In this document: positions 33,000 through 42,062 of the stretch, piece after piece | How positions within the stretch are numbered: the first letter of the stretch is position 1 | Layout: each line of letters begins with the position of its first letter | Source: Chitinophaga silvatica | GTDB lineage: Bacteria > Bacteroidota > Bacteroidia > Chitinophagales > Chitinophagaceae | Direction of reading: 5' to 3' | NCBI RefSeq assembly: GCF_003419895.1 | Contig: NZ_QPMM01000010.1 | Coordinates: 1-64,000 of the forward strand | Length of the DNA: 64,000 nt | Notes under the pieces: generated by a model | The model's input: only the letters and a program-made list of their open reading frames with translations | Told to the model about the DNA's origin: nothing | Databases searched by the model: none | Translations under genes and position numbers: made by a program

Positions 33000-33875
33000 C
33001 TATTTCTCAAAATGCTTCCAGACTAAAGCTGATATTGACCTGATGAGCATAACAGCTTCATTGTCGTCTGTCCACCTTTGATCCTGAATATCTTTGGTAC
33101 CTACATACAAAACATAATCTCCATGTGGTGCATTCACCAGCAGCACTTCCGACTTCGAATCATCTACCGACCCGGTTTTGGCAGCAACCTGGATATAAGC
33201 AGGAATTTGCGCAACAGCCTGTTCATCATAATATCCCTTCGTCATTAAACGATACATTCTGTCACTCGCTTTAGGACTAACTACCTCGCCCCTACGAATT
33301 TTAACCAAAAGTGCCGCCATCTCCCTGGGAGTGGTTTGCCCCCAACCATATATCTTTCTGATTGCCTCTCTGCCCGGTGTGCGGGAATTGACCCTCGTAT
33401 CCTTTAACCCATATTGTTCCATCAGTTTATTGACAGTTGCCCCTCCGCCTGCCAGATCCTGATTCCATAAGGATGAGGTATTATCGCTGTACGACATCAT
33501 TAAAGCAGCCAGCACACTCAATTCTGTTTTGGTACTGTCTTTAAAGAATTGCATGATTCCAGACCCTCCATACCTGATAGAATCCCTATATAACATAGGC
33601 TGATGATATTGTAATTCACCTTTATCAATTTTATCGAATAACCCTACCAGCAAAGGGATTTTTACAATACTGGCTGTAGGAAAGACAGTATCTGCATTTA
33701 TAGCCGCAAACCTGCCTGTGGAAAGCTGACATACATAAATACCTGCAAAGCCTTTAAACTGACTAACTGTTTCTTCCAATTTCTTTTGCAAAACCTTATC
33801 GTGCTTCAACTTCTTTTGGGCATAGGTAAAAACAGGCAACAATAGTAACAGGGTAAATATTTGAAACTTTTTCAT
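33000..33875 (-). CDS. Class A beta-lactamase-like serine hydrolase without ExxLN
   Basis: The 291-aa secreted protein has a signal peptide (1-20). It contains the three class A penicillin-recognising motifs: SxxK (Ser69-Lys72 in PTASIVKIP), SDN (130-132) and KTG (233-235). The omega loop lacks the ExxLN motif that supplies the deacylating Glu166; the region reads NSRTPGREAIRKIYGWG, with the nearest Glu at 170. It is therefore more likely a carboxypeptidase-like or non-lactamase hydrolase than an efficient beta-lactamase. The ATG at 33875 gives a good signal peptide; the upstream extension of 22 residues is unlikely. It is a single gene. Confidence 0.85.
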   Translation of the reverse strand: MKKFQIFTLLLLLPVFTYAQKKLKHDKVLQKKLEETVSQFKGFAGIYVCQLSTGRFAAINADTVFPTASIVKIPLLVGLFDKIDKGELQYHQPMLYRDSIRYGGSGIMQFFKDSTKTELSVLAALMMSYSDNTSSLWNQDLAGGGATVNKLMEQYGLKDTRVNSRTPGREAIRKIYGWGQTTPREMAALLVKIRRGEVVSPKASDRMYRLMTKGYYDEQAVAQIPAYIQVAAKTGSVDDSKSEVLLVNAPHGDYVLYVGTKDIQDQRWTDDNEAVMLIRSISALVWKHFEK

Positions 33876-34023
33876 TCCAACAAAATAAGCTATCGATATA
33901 AAAAAACAAAGAAGGATAATAACTGGTGTGGGAAAATCCATATATCCTATGTTTGAACGTTAGGATTTCGATGTGTAAAAGATAATTGATATCTTAGGAG
34001 AAGGAAGTTAATATTCATTTGTG

Positions 34024-34821
34024 ATGATGAAATATCTTACTATTCCACCTGCTCCAAGATTCAGGGAGATTATAAGATCCTATTGGTTATTGGAAAGTGA
34101 TGAACCTTATACTCATCACTCTATGGCTGATATGTGTCCTGAATTATTATTTCATTATGATGGCCGTTTCAATGAGATATTTAAAAACGGTAAGCAGGAA
34201 AGTTCATTTACCGCAGGAATTCACGGTCAAAGTCGTGTTATCCGGCAATTTCACATAACCAGCGGATTTGGAATGTTTGGGGTATATTTCTATCCACATG
34301 CTATTCCCCTCCTTTTCAATATTCCGGCAAGCGACCTAACCAATCAGGTGCCTGAACTATCGTTACTTTTGAAGTCAACCGGCCTAGCATTGGAAGAAAA
34401 GATAGCGGCTGCTCATACCCTCCCTGAACGAATAGCTATTATTGAACAATTTGTTGATGAACAGCTGGCCAGGCAGTATGATGAATTACCTATCTTTCGG
34501 GCTATCAGACAAATAATTGCAACAAGAGGGCTAATCAATGTTAAATCGGTATCTGAGCAATATTACTTATCTGAGCGACAGTTTGAAAGGCAGTTTAATT
34601 ACTTTGCAGGTTTTTCGCCCAAGTTGTTTGCCAGAATTACCAGGTTTAATCATGCCGTTAAACAATATGGCAGCAAGGGCAAATCACTTACGGAAATAGC
34701 CTTGGAATGCGGGTATTACGACCAATCTCACTTTATTCATGATTTTAAAGAGTTTTCCGGACTTCAGCCCAAAGTGTTTTTTGCTGGTAAATCACCTGCC
34801 ACAACCTGGATGGAAGAATGA
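34024..34821 (+). CDS. AraC-family transcriptional regulator
   Basis: The 265-aa protein has an N-terminal sensing domain (about 1-150, YLTIPPAPRFREIIRSYWLL onward, DUF6597-like). A C-terminal AraC pair of helix-turn-helices follows, with VKSVSEQYYLSERQFERQF and SLTEIALECGYYDQSHFIHDFKEFSG. A related regulator lies at 43658. ATG at 34024 or 34027; GTG at 34021 is also possible. The VOC gene follows 75 nt downstream, a possible target. Confidence 0.88.
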   Translation: MMKYLTIPPAPRFREIIRSYWLLESDEPYTHHSMADMCPELLFHYDGRFNEIFKNGKQESSFTAGIHGQSRVIRQFHITSGFGMFGVYFYPHAIPLLFNIPASDLTNQVPELSLLLKSTGLALEEKIAAAHTLPERIAIIEQFVDEQLARQYDELPIFRAIRQIIATRGLINVKSVSEQYYLSERQFERQFNYFAGFSPKLFARITRFNHAVKQYGSKGKSLTEIALECGYYDQSHFIHDFKEFSGLQPKVFFAGKSPATTWMEE

Positions 34822-34896
34822 TTGTCGGATTTTTCCAATTTGGTTAGCTTATTCCCGAATAATTTTACATCATTGTTTTACTTAAATAATTAAGTT

Positions 34897-35265
34897 ATGA
34901 AAGTACCAGCAGGACATCAAACTGTAATGCCTTATTTGATTCTTAACGATGCAAAAGGATTTATGGAGTTTACTAAGGAAGTATTCAATGCGAAGGTTAC
35001 GCATGAAGATTATCACGATTCAGGGATTTTGAGACATGGAGAAATTCAGATTGGCAATAGTACTATTATGTTTGGTAATGTGCTTCCTGAATGGGGCTCA
35101 GCGCCGGCAGGGCTGTTTGTATATGTAGAAAATGCTGATGAAACCTATAACCTTGCCTTAAAACATGGCGCCATCAAAATTATGGAGCCGGCAGACCACC
35201 CTTATGGCAGAAGTTGTGGGGTTAAGGATGCCAATGAAAATACCTGGTGGATCACTTCGCTTTAA
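34897..35265 (+). CDS. VOC family protein (glyoxalase superfamily)
   Basis: The 122-aa protein has the PhnB/glyoxalase-like pattern. It starts QTVMPYLILNDAKGFMEF-TKEVF, then HGEIQIGNSTIMFGN, FVYVENADETYNLALKHGAI and DHPYGRSCGVKDANENTWWI, a repeat of beta-alpha-beta-beta-beta modules. Such small VOC proteins often bind a metal and act as dimers. The substrate is unknown. It may be linked to the AraC regulator just upstream. Confidence 0.87.
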   Translation: MKVPAGHQTVMPYLILNDAKGFMEFTKEVFNAKVTHEDYHDSGILRHGEIQIGNSTIMFGNVLPEWGSAPAGLFVYVENADETYNLALKHGAIKIMEPADHPYGRSCGVKDANENTWWITSL

Positions 35266-35309
35266 TGAATATATTTGCACCTCTTTTTTGATGCAAATAT
35301 TTAGATGAA

Positions 35310-36191
35310 ATGAGAAAGCTATTTCTGCTACTGTTAATTTTTTCCAGCAAAATTGTTGCCGCCCAGGACTTCCCGGATATGCGTAGCTGGGCTATTTATG
35401 GAGATAGTACCGAACGTTATATCTTCTCCGATACAGCTTTTATACGCAGTTCGCCAGACACAAAGCAACCCCCTATTGATACGTTGCTGGCAGGTGATAA
35501 TATCCTGGTTCTAAATGTGACCAATAAGCCACTGACGATCCGAGGAATTAAAGGCCCGTGGTTAAAAATCAACTACACGAAAAACGGAGAACAAAAGAAT
35601 GGTTATGTATGGCAGGGCCTAATTAGTTGTGCCCCTCTACGCCGGGGAGATACCAAGTTTGTATATGGAATTGAGAGAAGAGCAGATAGTATAGCAATAG
35701 ATGGCAAAAAAAGGGATACCATTCCTCAGTTCCTGGTTCGCTTGAAGGTGGTTCAGAATGGAAAGATCATTACTAAATCCTCGCTCATAGTTAGTGATGA
35801 TGAAAGTGCTAATTTCAGTGGTGGTAAAATAATGAGTGGGATGGGCTTGTCTAATGTTCAGAACATTATTATTCTTTCCTTTAGTGGAGAAGCATGTGGA
35901 ATTCCAACTTATGACTACTATTTTGCATGGACAGCAGACAGTAAACTGGTGCAGCTTCCACACAAAACATCTATAGGAGATGCAGATGTATTTTATCATT
36001 CTGAAAATTTCATCTTCCCAAATGAGAAAAATGGGAAACCTGATTTAATTGTTTGGGAAATGTCTACCGAAGAAGCAACAGAGAAAGTAGACAAAAACGG
36101 TTTGAGCATTATGAAAGTAACAGGAAGAGGTAAAACTACCTATCAGTGGGATGGAGTGAATGGAACAATTACTGAGATCAAAGGTAAATAA
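35310..36191 (+). CDS. Secreted protein with SH3-like domain, unknown
   Basis: The 293-aa protein has a clear signal peptide (about 1-18, ending in VAAQ). The first half has the bacterial SH3-like pattern of small beta-strands (AFIRSSPDTKQPPIDTLLAG, then VTNKPLTIRGIKGPWLKI and GYVWQGLI). The second half is an unassigned beta-rich domain. It is probably periplasmic or surface associated. It ends before a terminator. Confidence 0.7.
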   Translation: MRKLFLLLLIFSSKIVAAQDFPDMRSWAIYGDSTERYIFSDTAFIRSSPDTKQPPIDTLLAGDNILVLNVTNKPLTIRGIKGPWLKINYTKNGEQKNGYVWQGLISCAPLRRGDTKFVYGIERRADSIAIDGKKRDTIPQFLVRLKVVQNGKIITKSSLIVSDDESANFSGGKIMSGMGLSNVQNIIILSFSGEACGIPTYDYYFAWTADSKLVQLPHKTSIGDADVFYHSENFIFPNEKNGKPDLIVWEMSTEEATEKVDKNGLSIMKVTGRGKTTYQWDGVNGTITEIKGK

Positions 36192-36209
36192 TATAAGTAT
36201 CGTAAATTT

Positions 36210-36251
36210 AAGGGAACGAGGGATAGTTCATCTATCTCCCGTTCCCTTTTT
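36210..36251 (+). terminator. Intrinsic terminator of the SH3-like gene
   Basis: AAGGGAACG (36210-36218) pairs with CGTTCCCTT (36240-36248) over a partly paired inner stem, followed by TTT. Confidence 0.8.
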
Positions 36252-36294
36252 CGTTTCCATTAATTAACTTTAGTGTGTCCAAATATTTTCAATC

Positions 36295-36765
36295 ATGGAA
36301 AACCGTGCCTCATCGAATACCCGAATAATAAAAGCTACACCAGAGCAGCTCTATCATGCTTTTACAGACCCATTGATATTAGAACGTTTCCTGGCCCCAG
36401 GTGATATGATTGCGCAAATCCACTCATTCAATTTACGGGTTGGCGGAGGCTATAGTATGTCGCTCTTTTACCCTGCAACTGACCAGAAGAGCCAAGGCAA
36501 ATCAGGAGCGAAAGAAGACCGCTTTACCTCTAAATTCATTGAATTACAGCCATTCCATAAGATCACTACTGCTACTCAATTTGATACGGAAGAGGAAGCA
36601 TTTAAAGGCGAAATGACTATGACAGTGTTGTTTACACCTGTTGATGAGAAGCATACTAAAATCTCTATTAGCTTCAACAATATACCGGATGGTATAAGAA
36701 TAGAAGATAATGAAAAAGGTACCGAACTGACGCTCAACAAACTTACTTCTCTGTTTGAAGATTAG
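36295..36765 (+). CDS. SRPBCC family protein (AHSA1-like)
   Basis: The 156-aa START/AHSA1-type ligand-binding domain protein shows TPEQLYHAFTDPLILERFLAPG near the N-terminus, then RVGGGYSMSLFYP, FIELQPFHKITTATQF and EMTMTVLFTPVDEKHTKISI, as in Activator-of-Hsp90-homologue-1-like proteins. It likely binds a hydrophobic ligand or acts as a stress protein; the role is not known. Single gene. Confidence 0.85.
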   Translation: MENRASSNTRIIKATPEQLYHAFTDPLILERFLAPGDMIAQIHSFNLRVGGGYSMSLFYPATDQKSQGKSGAKEDRFTSKFIELQPFHKITTATQFDTEEEAFKGEMTMTVLFTPVDEKHTKISISFNNIPDGIRIEDNEKGTELTLNKLTSLFED

Positions 36766-36827
36766 CTATACAAATGTAGTTTATGGTATAAACCAAATTA
36801 TTTTATGAATATTTATTCGTAAAATAA

Positions 36828-37481
36828 TTATTGCTCCTGCTTTTCTATAGCTGTCATAAAAGTAACAGCTTCACCCACATCAGTTAATGGAATTGATATA
36901 CTGTAATTAATTACAATCCGTTCGTAATTTTGAATTGTAAAAACGGGAAACATTAATGCTCCATATTCTCTCAGATAGGTTGGAAGACTATCAGTAAATA
37001 CTATTTTCTGAATAATAGTATCAAGAATAACCTTATTATTTGAAGCAACTTTTAAAGTTGATTCAAAGTTATGAGTAATGAAATTTTTCAGTCCATAAAT
37101 CTGTGTATATTTTGCAGGAATACGTAGAGTACTATCATGTAAGCAATAATGACGAAATGAAATTTCTATATTCTTATTGCCGATCATTACTAAAGTATCT
37201 ATACGTACAGTATCATTATATCTCTTTATACATGATTTATAGAAATCCATTAACTCAGCATCTTCCTCCAGTACAGTATTTACACTATTCATTACCATTG
37301 TTTGTATTGAATCCTTATTGCCAGTGCTGTTTTTAGTGGCCACTTTAGTAGAACTATCGCATGCAACTACTGATAACAGGCAAATAAAAATAATTACAAC
37401 TCTAATATTTTTTTGTGCTGAAGAGAAACATTTGATAAAAAATGCAGTTATTAATTTAGCATAGGGAATTGACATTGGCAT
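36828..37481 (-). CDS. Probable lipoprotein, unknown
   Basis: The 217-aa protein has a long positively charged N-terminus followed by a hydrophobic stretch and lipobox VVAC (Cys41, in LLSVVACDSS). The start could be 37481 or 37475; no ATG lies nearer the signal, so the true start may be a rarer codon further in. The mature part is soluble, with no recognised motif. Single gene. Confidence 0.55.
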   Translation of the reverse strand: MPMSIPYAKLITAFFIKCFSSAQKNIRVVIIFICLLSVVACDSSTKVATKNSTGNKDSIQTMVMNSVNTVLEEDAELMDFYKSCIKRYNDTVRIDTLVMIGNKNIEISFRHYCLHDSTLRIPAKYTQIYGLKNFITHNFESTLKVASNNKVILDTIIQKIVFTDSLPTYLREYGALMFPVFTIQNYERIVINYSISIPLTDVGEAVTFMTAIEKQEQ

Positions 37482-37635
37482 TGTACCTCGATTTATTAAA
37501 CTCCATTAATTTATAAAAAAACTATTCAAAATCTATATTCAGACCTTTTTGTACTTTAGCAGTTGATTATCAGCAAGGAAATTAGTTAACAATTGTTCAT
37601 TGATTCAGACTTCAGGACAAAATAATTTTGCAAAG

Positions 37636-38085
37636 ATGAAACCATTATTTGTTTTACTTGGAGTATTTATTATATCATTGATTATCACATTTTTACTTAA
37701 TGGCAATCCGGATTACAAGTTCTCGGGTAAACTAGCATTGTCTATAATGCTCCTATTTACAGCTATCGGACATTTTGCTTTTACAAAAGGTATGTCTATG
37801 ATGCTGCCAGATTTTATTCCCTTCCGGGTTCAACTAATCTACTTAACCGGATTTATAGAAATAGCTGCAGCTATAGGGATTTTTATTCCTGCCCTAAGAA
37901 CAATTACAGGAATACTACTGATCATATTTTTCATATTAATCCTGCCATCCAATATAAATGCAGCTATTAAACACCTCAACTACGAAACTGGAACTTTCGA
38001 TGGGAAAGGGCTTTCCTATCTGTGGTTTCGTATACCCTTTCAGGTGCTTTTAATTATCTGGACTTATTTCTTCGTAGTAAAATAA
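37636..38085 (+). CDS. DoxX-like membrane protein
   Basis: The 149-aa protein has four hydrophobic segments. HFAFTKGMSMMLPDFIPFRVQL resembles the pattern of DoxX-family proteins, followed by YLTGFIEIAAAIGIFIPA. The ATG at 37636 is preferred to the upstream frame start. It converges with the hydrolase gene 8 nt away. Function unknown; the family is linked to redox and thiosulfate roles in some bacteria. Confidence 0.72.
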   Translation: MKPLFVLLGVFIISLIITFLLNGNPDYKFSGKLALSIMLLFTAIGHFAFTKGMSMMLPDFIPFRVQLIYLTGFIEIAAAIGIFIPALRTITGILLIIFFILILPSNINAAIKHLNYETGTFDGKGLSYLWFRIPFQVLLIIWTYFFVVK

Positions 38086-38093
38086 GCGATTTC

Positions 38094-38939
38094 CTATTTA
38101 TTGGTTTGGGCATTCAACCATTCTATAATATCATTCATTACCACTTCTTTGTCAACATCATTTAACAGGTCGTGATAATGTCCTTCATAGAGCTTTATTG
38201 TCTTGTCGTCTGATGAGGCATTATCATAAAAGTATTTGCTGCCTTCAGGCTTTGTAGCCTTATCGGCCGTACCATGCAGAATGAGAAGAGGCAGATTAAT
38301 GGTGGCCACTTCTGATTTAATCCTTTCATCCGCCAGGGCAAGTTGTTCTACCGTTTTGGTAGGCTGCACTTCATGGGCAATGAGAGGGTCGTTATTCATA
38401 AAATCAACCACGTCGGGATTCCGGGAGAAATCTTCATTCTTCAGTTTCAGTACATGAGCATGTGGGAAAATATGGCTCAATCCTTTCAAAACTGCAATGG
38501 CAAAATCGGGTGCAGGAACCTGAAATGCAAAGCTCTCACAGATGAAACCATTCAGCTTTTCCTGATGCTCTAATGAATAAACGGTAGACATAACCCCTCC
38601 GGCACTGTGTCCTAATAAAAAGGTTGGCAAACCAGGTTGAGCTGCCTGAGCAATATCTATCAATTTATCTAGATCAGATATCCAAACATTATACTCTGCA
38701 ATATAATAGCGTTCACCATCGGATTTTCCTCTTCCGGGGAAGTCGAGTGCATAGACTTCATAACCCTGTGAGGTTAATTGTTCTGCAGCCCATTGATAAT
38801 AACCACTGTGCGAGTTAAACCCATGTGCAATAACTACCAGGCCTTTGGGCTCGTTTAAAGATTTCCAGTTCCTGTAAAATACTTTCGTTCCATCTTCAGT
38901 AATGAAAGTATCTGTTTGGGGTTGAATGTTTGAAGCCAT
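38094..38939 (-). CDS. Alpha/beta hydrolase (monoacylglycerol-lipase-like)
   Basis: The 281-aa alpha/beta hydrolase has HGFNSHSG (oxyanion), the nucleophile LLGHSAGGVMS, the acid in LILHGTADKATKP and the base in YEGHYHDLLND. The opening FYRNWKSLNEPKGLVVIAHG and the PGRGKSDG loop match the monoacylglycerol lipase/lysophospholipase subfamily. No signal peptide, so probably cytosolic. Single gene, converging with the DoxX-like gene. Confidence 0.9.
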   Translation of the reverse strand: MASNIQPQTDTFITEDGTKVFYRNWKSLNEPKGLVVIAHGFNSHSGYYQWAAEQLTSQGYEVYALDFPGRGKSDGERYYIAEYNVWISDLDKLIDIAQAAQPGLPTFLLGHSAGGVMSTVYSLEHQEKLNGFICESFAFQVPAPDFAIAVLKGLSHIFPHAHVLKLKNEDFSRNPDVVDFMNNDPLIAHEVQPTKTVEQLALADERIKSEVATINLPLLILHGTADKATKPEGSKYFYDNASSDDKTIKLYEGHYHDLLNDVDKEVVMNDIIEWLNAQTNK

Positions 38940-39091
38940 TTTAATACACTTTTAAATATTTGAAGTTTAGATAGTTGTGTTAAAGGGGGATTGTTAGTCT
39001 ATTGTCTATAATAATCGGGGCTGATACTATCAATATAATGTTTTTAAATCTAAACTTGTTTAATACCTGAAATATTTCATGTACGGTTAAC

Positions 39092-40225
39092 CTACTTTAA
39101 GACTTCAGAAAAGAACTTGCTTAATAATTTAGCTGCAATTTCAGGGTCATAAATAAAGCCATGTGTGCCTTCCTTTATTGTTTCAAATTTCCAGCCTTCC
39201 GCTTTAGATTTATTTTCTTTGTATACCCTGGCTACCTCGTTATATTTGAAGGCTTCATCATCCTTCGAGTGGATGGTATATAATGGATGTTTTGATGTTA
39301 TATTTTCAAAATTTATTGCTCCGATTTTTAGAATAGGATTGGCAGAAAATGCATAAAATGCTCTAAAAGGCGTTTCTTTTTGTGATGCAAACCAAAATGC
39401 AGCAGTGCCACCATTCGACATTCCACCAAGATATATTCTCTCTTTATTGACATTATATTTTGCTTCTACCATTCTTACAACGGTAAATACATTTTCAAAT
39501 GCTTTTTCCTGGTTAACCCATCCAAAATCCTTCTTGGCAAATGGATAGATAATAATACTTTGAAACTGCTCTCCTATGGAGAATATTGGTTCCTTTCTGA
39601 CATCAGAACTCTTATAGAAAAATTCATTGACGGAAACCACCCCACCATGAAGGAAAACTATTGCCGGATAAGAGGTAGCTGGATTATATCCTTTAGGTAC
39701 ATATACAATATAAGGAACCTCCAGTTCATCTACCTTTGTAAAATAGAGAGCGAAGCCTTCTGAAGCCTTTTGAAATGGCACTTGTGCCTGTATCTGATGG
39801 TCAACAATCTCTTTATTCCAGGCTGCTGCATCTTCCTTTTTCTTCTTTTCGCTTTCAGCCAAACGCAGCTTCATATCCTTTAACACAGATAGAAAAGCTT
39901 CCGTTCCGAATATGTTTTTGAAAGATTCATTTGTTTCCAAAAAAGAGATTTCTTCCTGATTGGTACCAAGACCAAGATCATAACTTTTCTTCAACCATTT
40001 AAGCGCTAACGGGATGTCATTACAATTAGCAGCAGCACTAACTCCGCTTATATAATCATATGGGCCAATTTTTGATTTTTTAGTGAAGGCTATTTTCAAA
40101 TCAGATAAGGCCGCGCAATAGTCTTTTTTATTTAAGTTACTGGCTGCGCTGGCTCTAAGCTCATCGTAGGTTTGGGAAAATGCGAGATTACAAAACAATA
40201 GACACGGAAATAGTAAAATTTTCAT
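39092..40225 (-). CDS. Secreted alpha/beta hydrolase with helical N-terminal domain
   Basis: The 377-aa protein has a signal peptide (about 1-17). Its N-terminal region of about 110 residues has TPR-like helical repeats (NLNKKDYCAALSDLKIAF and the following helices). An esterase domain follows with YVPKGYNPATSYPAIVFLHGG, the nucleophile elbow GGMSNGGTAAFWFAS and a final EGTHGFIYDPE holding the catalytic His. It resembles polyhydroxybutyrate-depolymerase-type or feruloyl-type esterases. Substrate unknown; probably periplasmic. Confidence 0.82.
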   Translation of the reverse strand: MKILLFPCLLFCNLAFSQTYDELRASAASNLNKKDYCAALSDLKIAFTKKSKIGPYDYISGVSAAANCNDIPLALKWLKKSYDLGLGTNQEEISFLETNESFKNIFGTEAFLSVLKDMKLRLAESEKKKKEDAAAWNKEIVDHQIQAQVPFQKASEGFALYFTKVDELEVPYIVYVPKGYNPATSYPAIVFLHGGVVSVNEFFYKSSDVRKEPIFSIGEQFQSIIIYPFAKKDFGWVNQEKAFENVFTVVRMVEAKYNVNKERIYLGGMSNGGTAAFWFASQKETPFRAFYAFSANPILKIGAINFENITSKHPLYTIHSKDDEAFKYNEVARVYKENKSKAEGWKFETIKEGTHGFIYDPEIAAKLLSKFFSEVLK

Positions 40226-40459
40226 ACATGATTTTTGAAACCAATGAAATATCTGATCATAAAATACAGGTCATTTTCAACTTTACAAAATATTAAATTC
40301 CATCAGGGAAATCGGTAAAATCTATGGTCTCAACGTTATTATGTTGGTAATTGCTGTGGACAAATTTGTCTATCTTTACTTATCATTTATAATATTTTAT
40401 TGAAAATGAATGCAATAGCTCGATAGCTACTTTAGTAATCATTAACATTTGTCTAAAAA

Positions 40460-41296
40460 ATGGAACCAATAATAACCCTACAATCATTCAAAACAATTTC
40501 CAATCAGGAAAACCTAATTGTTTTCGATGTAAGAGTCGGAAAAGATGCTTATCAGAATTACCTTTCCAAACATCTGAAGAATGCCCGGTTTGTGAATCTT
40601 GATAAAGATCTGGCAGCTGTTCCTGAAAATGCAGCCAACGGTGGTAGGCATCCTTTACCTGCCATAGAAGATTTTCGAAAATTATTGGAGGAGTCCGGTG
40701 TTTCAGAAAACTCACACATTGTTGTTTACGATGATAAAAATGGGGCTAATGCAGCTGCACGACTTTGGTGGATGTTAAAGGCTTTCGGGTTAAAAAATGT
40801 TCAGGTACTGGATGGAGGATTTCAGGCAGCAGAAAAAGCGGATTTGGAGTTTTCTCAAGGAGAAGAATCTTTTGAAAAAGGAAATCTAAGCAAAAGAGAC
40901 GCCTGGTCACTACCGCTTTCAAGCATTGAAGAAGTTGAAAAAGAGATAGCAAATCAAACAGCAGTAGTTATTGATGTTCGGGATGCCTATCGCTATCGTG
41001 GAGAATCAGAACCCATTGATCTGGTAGCAGGCCACATACCTGGAGCTATCAATATCCCGTTTTCTGAGAATCTTGATGAGAACGGAAACTTCCTCGTTCC
41101 TCAGGTTTTAAAGGACAAATATTCCGGCTTATTGTCTGGCAAACCGGAAAAGCTGATTGTTCACTGTGGCTCAGGTGTTACTGCCTGCCATACAATTCTG
41201 GCTCTGACATCTGCCGGCTTTGAAGTTCCGAATTTGTATGTAGGCTCCTGGAGTGAATGGAGCAGAAGAGATAAACCGGTTGCCAAAGAAATATAG
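40460..41296 (+). CDS. Sulfurtransferase (thiosulfate / 3-mercaptopyruvate type)
   Basis: The 278-aa protein has two rhodanese domains. The N-terminal one (about 5-125, FDVRVGKDAY ... YDDKNGANAAARLWWMLKAFG) lacks the cysteine. The C-terminal one carries the active loop CGSGVTAC (in VHCGSGVTACHT), which is typical of mercaptopyruvate/thiosulfate sulfurtransferases that form a persulfide. Single gene ending at a strong hairpin. Confidence 0.92.
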   Translation: MEPIITLQSFKTISNQENLIVFDVRVGKDAYQNYLSKHLKNARFVNLDKDLAAVPENAANGGRHPLPAIEDFRKLLEESGVSENSHIVVYDDKNGANAAARLWWMLKAFGLKNVQVLDGGFQAAEKADLEFSQGEESFEKGNLSKRDAWSLPLSSIEEVEKEIANQTAVVIDVRDAYRYRGESEPIDLVAGHIPGAINIPFSENLDENGNFLVPQVLKDKYSGLLSGKPEKLIVHCGSGVTACHTILALTSAGFEVPNLYVGSWSEWSRRDKPVAKEI

Positions 41297-41301
41297 ACAA
41301 C

Positions 41302-41345
41302 ATGAAACTATCAGGGATTATTAAGTAATTCTCTGATAGTTTCAT
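41302..41345 (+). terminator. Intrinsic terminator of the sulfurtransferase gene
   Basis: ATGAAACTATCAG (41302-41314) pairs with CTGATAGTTTCAT (41333-41345), followed by CCTTTT. Confidence 0.8.
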
Positions 41346-41563
41346 CCTTTTAGCATTAATTAATTGGCTTGCGGTTTCTCTTGAATTAAGTATCAATAAT
41401 TATTACGTAGTAGATAACTTCAATTTCGTATACCTAAGCAGTATAGAAAATATTCTTACATAGCAACCTACATTTCTATCCCCCAAAATTCCACTGCAGA
41501 AATACTTCATTTTCCACAGGTATATTTCAGATAGCAATTTTGCTAAGATTCAAAAAACTATTT

Positions 41564-41995
41564 ATGGAAGTTACCGCTTTTTCAACCACACAACCGATTA
41601 CAGCCGACCAGGCCGCAAACATTCTGGAAACCCGAACTACTATTACAGATCAGCTTCGTGCAGCCACCATGAATGCTGCAAAGCAATTAGGCTCAACTCA
41701 TGAGCATTATGTACAAGGACAACAAAATGCATTTCTGTTCGACTTACAGCAGCTTATTAGTATGGCTAAGGATGCAGAATATCTTATGGTAGTAATGGGC
41801 GCCCATCCTGAAAATGATGGTGGATTTAAAAAAGGTGATCCAACAGTTATGCTGGTACCTTGTAATACTGAAAATATTAAGGAACAGGATGCTTCCGGCA
41901 AAACAATAAAAATGTCTTTCCCTGATACCGGAGATGATGATCCTATCGGATTAGAACATCCTCCTATTCTTACTATTCTGGGATTTGGATTCTAG
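41564..41995 (+). CDS. Hypothetical protein, 143 aa
   Basis: The protein starts MEVTAFSTTQPITADQAANI and ends PPILTILGFGF. It is soluble, acidic near the C-terminus, with no signal peptide or known motif. The ATG at 41564 is preferred over a TTG at 41540. It is single and ends at a terminator shared with the nuclease gene. I do not recognise it. Confidence 0.65.
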   Translation: MEVTAFSTTQPITADQAANILETRTTITDQLRAATMNAAKQLGSTHEHYVQGQQNAFLFDLQQLISMAKDAEYLMVVMGAHPENDGGFKKGDPTVMLVPCNTENIKEQDASGKTIKMSFPDTGDDDPIGLEHPPILTILGFGF

Positions 41996-42000
41996 ATATT

Positions 42001-42029
42001 GAAAGTTAGTAGCCAGGCTACTAACTTTC
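42001..42029. terminator. Bidirectional terminator
   Basis: GAAAGTTAGTAGCC (42001-42014) and GGCTACTAACTTTC (42016-42029) are perfect complements with one base between, 5 nt after the stop of the hypothetical gene and before the convergent nuclease gene end. Confidence 0.75.
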
Positions 42030-42062
42030 CTCCATCCTCTTATTTCTTTGAATAAAAATCAA

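Noticed and set aside
33000-33875. Calling this gene a beta-lactamase
   Set aside because: The ExxLN motif needed for deacylation is absent, so only a serine hydrolase call is supported.
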